Part shown: piece by piece, positions 56,997 through 64,000 of the stretch
Numbering within the stretch: position 1 is the first letter of the stretch
How the letters are laid out: each line of letters begins with the position of its first letter
NCBI RefSeq assembly: GCF_016808335.1
Contig: NC_053150.1
Coordinates: 27,920,979 to 27,984,978 of the forward strand
Reading direction: 5' to 3'
Length of the DNA: 64,000 nucleotides
Origin: Panicum virgatum
Taxonomy: Eukaryota > Streptophyta > Magnoliopsida > Poales > Poaceae
Translations under genes and position numbers: made by a program
Notes under the pieces: generated by a model
The model's database searches: none
What the model saw: the letters and a program-made list of their open reading frames with translations, nothing else
Told to the model about the DNA's origin: nothing

Positions 56997-59900
56997 TCAA
57001 GGGTCTGCAGGCTCCCGCTTGAAGAAGGCGGCAACGAAGTCGACGACCACCCGCACGCTGTCCCAAGCGGCGGCCTCCGTCTCCGCTACAGGACCATCGA
57101 CCACGGGCGTCAGTGAGATGGCCAGATCATGGCTCCGGAGGCAGGTCAGGATGTGCTCCGCCACCATCCGGATCAGGTCGCGACCCTCGGCTTCAAGCTG
57201 ACCAGCAAGGACCAGCTCCAGACGATGGAGCCTATCCGAAGCAGAACTCAGCACTGGGAGGGCGTCAGCTATCGAAGCTGGCGGCTCCGCCACCTGGATT
57301 GGGCTCATTCCAAATGGCACCAGTGCAAGGCTCGCTTCGGCCGCCCAGTCAGCGATCCGCTGGGCTCCCGCGCGCTGGTCCTCCTAGTGCTTCCGGACCG
57401 CCTCCTGGACCGCCTCTTGCACCCGGGTGTCCAGAGCCGCCTTGGCCGCCTCCACCTCGCGGGACCTCTCTTCGAGCTCGCGGGACCTCTCATCGAGCTC
57501 AGCCTTCCTCTTCTCCGACCACTTCTTCAGCTTCTTGAGGGAGTCCCGCTAGCGCCCAAGTTCCTTCTCTATGCCGGTGGCGTGGGCCTCCCGCTTATAG
57601 AGGGACTTCCGGTCCTCCTCCAGCTCCGCCTCGGCAACAGTCAGCTTGCCTGCTCCCTCCTGCAGTTGCTCGCGCAATCCCTGCAGAGTCGCAGAGAAGA
57701 TGTCGAGCTCTTGCCTCCGGACCTCGAGACTCTGGCTGCGGGTCTCCAGCTCGGACTGCTGGGCCGCGAGGCGAGTCTCGAGGTTAGACCGCTGAGCCAC
57801 GAAGCCAACAACCTCCAGGGCGAAATCCTCCTCCCGCTGCGCCAGGGCTTTCTCCCGGTTCGACACTGCGAACTCCCGGTCAAACACCTTCTTAAGGTTG
57901 GCTCGGTAGGCCTCTTGGTCCGCCTTGAGCTTCGACCGGGCTTCCGAAGCGCAGGAGGCGCTGGCGCTCGCTCTCTAGAGCAGACCACTCCCGCCGGAAG
58001 GCCGCCTCGGCGGAGGAGGTTGCCTCCTCGATTGACCGCCGGACCTGAAATAGCACTTGGGGGAGGGGAGTCACCTCCTCCTCCGGGAGTTGGAGCTGCA
58101 GGAGCCGCCTGCCAAAGACCACCTCCAACTCCTCCTCTGCAATAGGACCGGAGCTGGAGGTGGGGGCCTCCGCTGCAGCACTTGTCTCCGGCGCCTCTGC
58201 CACCACCGCGTCGGGTGCGGCTGCGCCCAACACTGGCGCCTCCGCCGCCGCAGCATCGGGGGCGGTAGCGCCCAGAGCCGGCATCTCCGCCGCCGCCGCC
58301 ACGTCGGGTGCGGCAGCGCCCAGCACCGGCGCCTCCACCGCCGCCACGTCGGGTGCGGATGCGCCCAGCACCGGTGCTTCCGCCGTCGCTGTGTCGGGTG
58401 CGGCAGCGCCCAGCTCCGGCGCCTCCGTCGTCGCTGCGTCGGGTGCGGCAGCACCCAACACCGGCGCTTCCGCCGCTGCCGCGTCAGGTGCGGCTGCGTC
58501 CAGTGCTGGCGCCTCCGCCGTCGCTGCGTCAAGGGCCGCTGAGCCCAGCGCCGGCACCCCCGCCGCCGCTGCGTCTACAGCGTCCGCTACAGGTGCCCCC
58601 ACCGCCGCCGCCGTGTTGAGTGCTGCAGAGTCTGGTAATAACGCGCCTGTCAGCACCACATCGCGCACCACCGGGCCAGCAGAGATCGCTGTACCTGAGG
58701 ATCCCGCACCCGTCGTCGCCGCTGCTGTCGCCGCTGAGGCCGCGGTCGCCTGGCCACCACCCGACGAGCCGGCGATGTTGGAAGAATTGCTGGGGCGACG
58801 AGTCTTGGCAACAAAGTGGAGAAGCCTTCAGCAAAAAGCAGGGCACCTGGCACAAGGGAAGAGAGCAGAATAATACTAACCCGGAAGTGCCGGGTACCCA
58901 GCGTCCACGAAGGCCCGACCTCCGCTCCTGCTGCTGCTCCCGCAGCTGCGATGCAGGCGCTACCCGGGCTTGCTCCTGCTGCTGCTGCTGCTCCCGCAGC
59001 TTCGATGCAGGCTCAACCCGGGCTTGCTCCTGCTGCTGCTGCTGATCCCGTGGCCGCGGTGCGGGCGCAGCTCGGGGCTGCACCTGTTGCTACTGTTGCC
59101 GCTCTCGCGCCCGCTGCAGCTGCTCCTACGGCTGCTGCCGCTGCTGTTGCTGCCGGCGGGAGGTATCTCTCGGCGGCGATGGTGGCGGCGCAGTCGCCCC
59201 GGAGGAATCGCGAGGGCCGGCGGCCCGAGAGCTACCCTGGCCCGCGCCCTCAGAGGTCCTCTGACGCTTCCCGGCGGACTCCGAGACCAGGGTCCCATCG
59301 CCCCTGAGTAGCCTGCGCCGGCCTGCATCTCCCGACGACGCACCGGAGCTGCTCTGTACCTGGCTGGTTCCGGCTGTGGCCGCGCTACTGGCCACGGCCT
59401 GCTTCCCCTTCGTGGTGGCGCCGGACCCCGCGGTGCTCAGTGTAGCTTGATCCCCTGACGCGCCAGGGATCTGGAGCCCACGGTTCGGATCGCCCCCGGT
59501 CTGGCGTGGGGCCAGCCCCCCGTCGTCAAGAGTTGGCAGGGTAGCCAGCACCGCCACCCTCGCGGAGTCCTCGCAGAGGGGGACAATTCCCTGGGGGAGG
59601 ATCAGGTTCTCCGGAACGAAGGCGTCTCCCGTCACGGCCCGCACCAGGACCTCCAAGACTTCCTGGGTCAGGTCACTCCCCTCTCCGCGGTGGGTCCTGC
59701 TGCAGTCGTTGAGACCGGTGAAGCTCCAAGCGGGGCGCGGGCGCTGCTTCAGGGGGGCAATTCGGCGCTTCAGGATGTCTCCAAGCACATGCCACGAGGT
59801 GAGGCCGCTCTCCGCCAGCGACTTGATCTTGCCCAGCACGGAGTCGAATTCCGGCTGCAGGGACGGCTTGGCCCTCCAAGATCCACGGTCGGTGGCAGGT

Positions 59901-60418
59901 CCCTCGGTCGGCAGGGCAAGGCGCTCGTTGGCTTCGGTGGTGGTGATCACCCAATCCCTGCGCCACTCCTCCCACTTCCCGCCAGTAAGGCCGAGGATTA
60001 AGGCGTCGGCAGTCACTCCTTATCTGGAAGTAGTACCCCGCACTTCGTCCTTACTCCTTCCGGACCTCACCAAGACGAAGAAGTGGCGGAAGAGGATGAC
60101 GCAGGGCCGCACTCCCACGAACATCTCGCACAAATGCACGAAGATGGACACCAGGAGGAGGGAGTGGGGCGTCAGGTGCTGAAGTTGGAGGCCGAAGTCC
60201 TCCAGCAGCAGTAGCAGGAACGAAGAGATTGGCAGCCCCACGCCGGTGGAGATGTGCGAGGTAAATAGCACAAACTCCCCGGCGCGGAGGTTGCCAAGGG
60301 GAACCGAGCCTGCTCGGACCCCCCAGCCGGTCTCCTGAGTACTCCACCCAAGCAGCCGGCGCACCGTGTTCAGCTCTTCCTCGGACTGGAAACGGCGGGG
60401 ATGAGCAAGGGATGCCAT
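56997..60418 (-). pseudogene. Element D antisense gene: Transposase_28-like domain, Ala-rich repeats, coiled coil
   Basis: Read leftward from ATG 60418 (MASLAHPRRFQSEEEL), the N-terminal domain matches that of A (AGEFVLF, GVGLPISSF, HLCEMFVGVRP, FRHFFVLVRSG). A frameshift near 60018 is followed by a frame of about 296 codons (EANERLALPTEGPA, RTHRGEG, LILPQGIVPLCEDS) and a Gln/Arg-rich run. An apparent 91-bp intron spans 58880 down to 58790 (GTTAGT...CGCCCCAG). Exon 2 has eight 15-residue Ala/Pro repeats, then a coiled coil to about 57000, broken near 57890, 57550 and 57389. A TATA-like tttataa about 130 bp upstream of the ATG (60550-60557, minus strand) might drive it. Function unknown. Confidence 0.7.
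58211..58573 (-). repeat. 45-bp minisatellite, 8 units, in the antisense gene
   Basis: Units start tcggg(t/g)gcgg and run 45 bp, with one of 48 bp (second unit). Read on the minus strand each encodes a 15-residue unit of the type APVLGAAAPDAATAE. The element A gene has only a degenerate, shorter version at 40180-40400. A second, CAG-rich repeat of about 54 bp in three units lies upstream in the same gene at 58924-59083. Confidence 0.9.
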
Positions 60419-61030
60419 CTATATGTGGAGGAGAGGAGCAATCTGCGTGGGGGAACAAGGGGCAAGAAAAGCTCGAAGGCAAAGGGACGCAAAGGTTGGA
60501 AGGAAGAAGGCGAATGCGAGAAAGTAACTGCGGTATGCGGTTCGTCCCGTTATAAAGCCTGACTCAACCGGCGCGCCCCGGAACCTTCGCTGGAACCCAA
60601 GCGACGCCCGCACCTGGTGTTAACCGCCCAGTCCATGACATGGGGGCCCAGGCCCACCTGTCGGGGTGAGCGGGTAACCAACAAAGATGTGGAAAGGCGG
60701 GATCTGAACCGTCGCCCACGCGCGAAGCGAGGCGGAAGCTGAGCTGACATGCGCGTATTAAGCGCTAGCGTGGCCGAGCTTTTCGGGGACTGCGCCGGTG
60801 GTAAATGATCCGTTTACTCCGGCCGCAACAATGCCGAGCGTCGCGCGCGTGACCAGGTGAACCACTGTGCGTGGGGCCCATGAGTCAGTAAGCCGTTGCG
60901 ATGTGATGAGGCAGCAAACAACCCGATGGATGGTCTTAGCTGGTCAAGACCCCTGCAGTAAGAAGCTTCAAGCTATGCAGAGCCAAATCGCAGTAGTGAC
61001 CCCACCTGTGGGCTCATACCTCCCCCAAGG

Positions 61031-61046
61031 TGGGCCCGGGGGCCAC
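61031..61046 (+). other. Element D polypurine tract
   Basis: Tgggcccgggggccac directly precedes TGTCGG of the 3' LTR, matching the A tract at 42499-42514. Confidence 0.75.
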
Positions 61047-62104
61047 TGTCGGTACCCTGTAGCAGGGATACCCACTCTTACTGCGGCAAGGCAGGACCCG
61101 CGTAGTTATCCGTAACTGCGCGGAAAGGGCGGAGTAGCCAGGCCCCATGGGTCAGGCTCTTCCCTCACCAGGCCAACAGCCCCGGACCCGTTCCCCGCCT
61201 GGGGATGGGTCCGGAGACGCCACGTGTCTCTAATGAAGGGAAGCTCCGAGCTGACAACTGAGGCCTCGGACCCCCCATAGGGGTCCGGGACCTCCTGCGT
61301 CCGACCGGACCCCCCCTTTACTGCGTGGGGGTCCGGAACCGCCACGTGCCCTGGAGGCGCGGGCTCGTGCGCGAGTCTTCCGCTGGGAGACAAGCCCACC
61401 CACCGCATTTAATGCGGATGGTTGAGGCGTGCTCTGTCGCCGCGGCACGCGGGACAGCCTTTGTCAGGCCTCACTGTGCATCGCGTATTACCAATGCGCA
61501 CAGTGCAGCCGCCTGTGCCGCACCCGCGCAGAGCCCGTCTGCAGCATTAAATAGATACGATGGCACGGCACTTTTCCATCATGCCGCCTACACCGCAAGC
61601 TACACAGCCCGTTAAGCTACGTGGCAGGCGACGCCACTAGCTACGTCTGGTATCGTCCCGACAAGACAGCGCCTGGACATGATGAACGAGGGACTCCAAG
61701 AACAGGCAAGGGAATCCAGGAGAGAGATCTCATTTGCCTGCGACGCCATAATGTATGAACAGTACGTTATCTTATAGTACATCGTTGGGCCCACCTGTCG
61801 GGGACCCAACAGCCATGTACGCGCCTCCCTTGAGATATAAAAGGGAGGCGCTCGCTGTGCACTACAAGCTCTCTAGACACACCAGCTCTCGCGAGCTCTC
61901 TCCCTCTCTCTCTCGAGGGAAGGCAATACAACACACAGTGGATGTAGGGTATTACGCTCCGGCGGCCCGAACCACTCTAATCCCGCGGTGTTCATCGTGT
62001 TCTTGGGAGAGATCGAAATAGGACTAGCTAACCCCCGAGTATACACCCTCTGGGCTAGGGCGGGTGCCTTCCACCACCCGGCTGTGGTTTGCAGCACCAC
62101 GACA
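61047..62104 (+). repeat. Element D 3' LTR
   Basis: 1058 bp, followed by GTCCC. The TATA box is at 61836-61843. On the minus strand, its first 230 bases are open in frame with the host exon it interrupts (see the FAR1-related gene). Confidence 0.95.
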
Positions 62105-64000
62105 GTCCCAAAAAACATATTGTTGGGATTTGCATTAAATGACTGAGTAGCATTTCCTGATTGTGTGCCTTGACCATGATCAGGAGTCCCAAAGAAAGGA
62201 CCAAACGATGGAGGCATGAAATCATTTCCAACTGGATAGTGGCCTGGTATTTGTATGTGATGTTGGTGTGTACTTGTTCCTAAATGGCCCTGCATACCAA
62301 TAGAAAATGAATACTATTATCAGTATCACATATAAGTCTTTACAATGGTAAATAAACTATAAATCTTATACCAAGACAGTGTTATATGGATGTGAATGTG
62401 TTACTGCTTCTATTGGAAAATGAGATGTCTTTGGGTCATTTATGATTTTTTTTTCCTCTTTCTTGTTGGCTTCTCGAAACCAGATGCAGAACTAGTATTT
62501 GCTTCCATTGCAGAATCAGATGCCTTTGGGTCCTTCGTGGTCTTTTTTCTCTGCCGTGTTGCCTTCTCAAAACCACCAATTGGTCTCTCAGATCCACGAA
62601 CTTCCTTTTCCTTGACCTTGATGCCTTTTGGTTTTATAGCCTCATCTTGTTGTTGTGTTCCTACAAAAAGTTGATTGTTTAGAAAAAAACACAAGTATTA
62701 TTCAGGTTTAGGTTATAGCATAGTGCAAACCTTGTGTATGAGTTGAATTATCCAAATCTGGATCAAATCTTTTTCCTAGGCTTTTCTCCACATCTTCTGC
62801 TAATCGCTCTACATTGCTTACGGCCAGTAAGTATGTTTCATCAGATTCTGTAGCTCGGGCAGCTAATTTAAGAAACATTCTAGATAACTCTTTTCTGCGT
62901 TGTGATAGCTTTGTTTTGGGATCTTCGTGTGTCTCAGAATTGCTCTTGATATGAAGTACTTTTGCATCCATCGTCCATCTTTTCAGTATGTATTGTTCAG
63001 GAATTTTTTTGATATTGTTAATATAAAGTATCTTCAACGCATGGCAGCATAAAATTCCAACGAATTCAAATTTTTCGCAGCTACAATTTACTTGACCTCC
63101 CAATGTAGAAAACTTAACAATGTGTTCATTTTTCCTCCCACAAACCTTTATTTTGTACACCTTTTCAGCATCAACATCACCACAATAGAATAGATCGCAG
63201 TTCAGTGTTTGCATCACTTGTTCTTGAAATACCTTAAACACTACTGGAGTGTAAATTTTTGCTGCATGCCTTAATATTCTCATGTCCGATTTCAGAGGTG
63301 GGGTACTTTGTGTTGCCTTGAAATCACATCTCACCTCCTCATATCGTTTATTTGCCACCAGCCGGTCAAAGTGCCCAAAAAAGGTAAGTATGTCATATTT
63401 TACACTAATATATCCCTTCAACTCATTATTCATGCTTTCACTTCTTTGAGTGCTAACCATATCAGCAGAAAATGTATTTCGTCCATACACTAAGGCCCAT
63501 TTCTCGTTTTTGTTAAATAATCTTTCGAGCCACTCATTTTCTTGCAGGTTATATTTCTCTAGCAAATTGTTCCATGCATTTATAAAATCCTCCTCCTCCT
63601 CCTCCTCCTCCTGATCATAAATACATCTCTGAAAATCTGTATTAAACTTCTTATTTTCCTCAACAACTCCAGAGAGGTGATTGCATGTATTTTGGTTCAT
63701 ATGCCAAACACAAATCCTGTGATGACTCTCTGGTAGTACAATCTTAATTGCTTTGGCCATTGCTGCATCTTCGTCAGTTAAAATGGTTTGTGGCTTCTTG
63801 CCTGACATAGCAGCTAAAAAGGTGTTGAAAAGCCAAATAAAACTTTCAACAGTTTCATCATACAAAAGTGCAGCACCAAAGATGATAGTTTTCTTGTGGT
63901 TGTTCAGTCCAACTAGCAAACCAAATGGACGCCCATCATTAAGTTTTCTGTATGTCGTGTCAAAGCAAACAATATCACCATAAACTTCATAATCTGCAAC
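62105..64000 (-). CDS. FAR1/FHY3-related protein with MULE transposase and SWIM domains, 5'-partial, last exon disrupted
   Basis: The gene enters from the right edge on the minus strand. Exons by splice borders and phase are beyond 64000 to 62731, 62660 to 62372, and 62289 to 62105. The first piece carries a MULE-type transposase domain, with the first acidic residue in CFDTTYR and the second in ILTDEDAAMAKA, then HHRICVWHMNQN. The SWIM zinc finger follows (CSCEKFEFVGILCCHAL). Such proteins are transposase-derived transcription factors acting in light signalling and related programmes. Exon 2 is Lys/Arg-rich, possibly a nuclear signal, and holds one frameshift at a run of nine A/T (62446-62454). 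Exon 3 (PGHYPVGNDFMPPSF, NPNNMFF) is cut by element D, which extends the frame by 76 LTR-encoded residues to 61873. It could be an active gene, a domesticated copy or a decaying one. Confidence 0.82.
63588..63612 (-). repeat. (TCC)n microsatellite coding for poly-Glu
   Basis: About eight TCC units on the plus strand encode a run of Glu in the transposase region of the FAR1-related gene (DQEEEEEE). Length variation would change the protein without shifting the frame. Confidence 0.9.

Larger units (their letters stand above)
48582..62104 (+). mobile_element. Element D: Tat-type Ty3/gypsy LTR retrotransposon, relative of A
   Basis: 13.5 kb, flanked by GTCCC (48577-48581 and 62105-62109). LTRs begin TGTCGGTACCC and end caccacgaca. 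About 7 differences in the first 230 LTR bases suggest a younger insertion than A. Gene order is the same as in A: gag-protease, polymerase, repeat tail, antisense gene. Its pol frame stays open for about 1000 codons, the best preserved in the window, but gag and the protease-RT junction are frameshifted. Confidence 0.95.

Noticed and set aside
57129..58145. Plus-strand Leu-rich frame of 338 codons in element D
   Set aside because: It is the complement of the Glu/Gln coiled-coil region, which produces long Leu-rich shadows. The reading is not conserved in A.
58160..58873. Plus-strand Ala-rich frame of 237 codons over the minisatellite
   Set aside because: A palindromic GC-rich repeat keeps several frames open. 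The minus frame continues into a coiled coil shared with A, and the plus frame does not.
58900..59160. CRISPR-like appearance of regularly spaced repeats
   Set aside because: The units are directly adjacent minisatellite copies of Gln/Ala codons, with no unique spacers, in a plant retroelement.
1..64000. tRNA or rRNA genes
   Set aside because: No segment showed a tRNA-like set of stems or rRNA-like conserved text. The tRNA-like matches are only the short primer-binding sites.

Overview
This is nuclear DNA from a grass (Poaceae). The evidence is one intron-rich host gene for mitochondrial elongation factor Ts, a FAR1/FHY3-like gene, and dense nests of long Ty3/gypsy LTR retrotransposons of the Tekay (chromovirus) and Tat types with GC-rich LTRs. 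A panicoid grass is plausible, but I cannot prove it from the sequence alone.

Layout. Bases 1-4105 are repeat-rich flank: a Copia-like LTR remnant, a clean solo LTR (1664-2189), MITE-like debris, a 39-bp tandem duplication, and an 'agctcg'-rich element that ends beside the leader of the first gene. Bases 4597-9415 hold the eight coding exons of mitochondrial EF-Ts, which is intact at 379 codons. Bases 9416-14138 are intergenic and contain a second solo LTR (11141-12344), a possible LRR gene fragment and a 50-bp-arm foldback.

Bases 14144-43647 are a three-level transposon nest. Element A (Tat type, target duplication AGTTG) was hit in its 5' LTR by element B (Tekay chromovirus, 14303-30662, duplication ACAGC). 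Element B was in turn hit in its 5' LTR by element C, now a reverse-strand solo LTR (16943-19623, duplication AATGG). LTR divergence judged by eye agrees with this order. Element B carries two related extra ORFs upstream of gag, and the first has three tandem TQT-type motifs. Element A has gag-pro-pol plus a spliced-looking gene on the opposite strand between pol and the 3' LTR.

Bases 43653-48576 are intergenic, with a MITE candidate containing strong hairpins and a degenerate Gln-rich reading frame. Bases 48582-62104 are element D, a younger relative of A with target duplication GTCCC and the same antisense gene. D sits in the last exon of a minus-strand FAR1-related gene (exons between 62105 and beyond 64000). 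It separates the last three codons and the stop, now at 48564-48576, from the rest, and replaces them with LTR-encoded sequence.

All of the retroelement genes carry stops or frameshifts, so no autonomous element is visible. EF-Ts is the only host gene in the window that looks fully intact.
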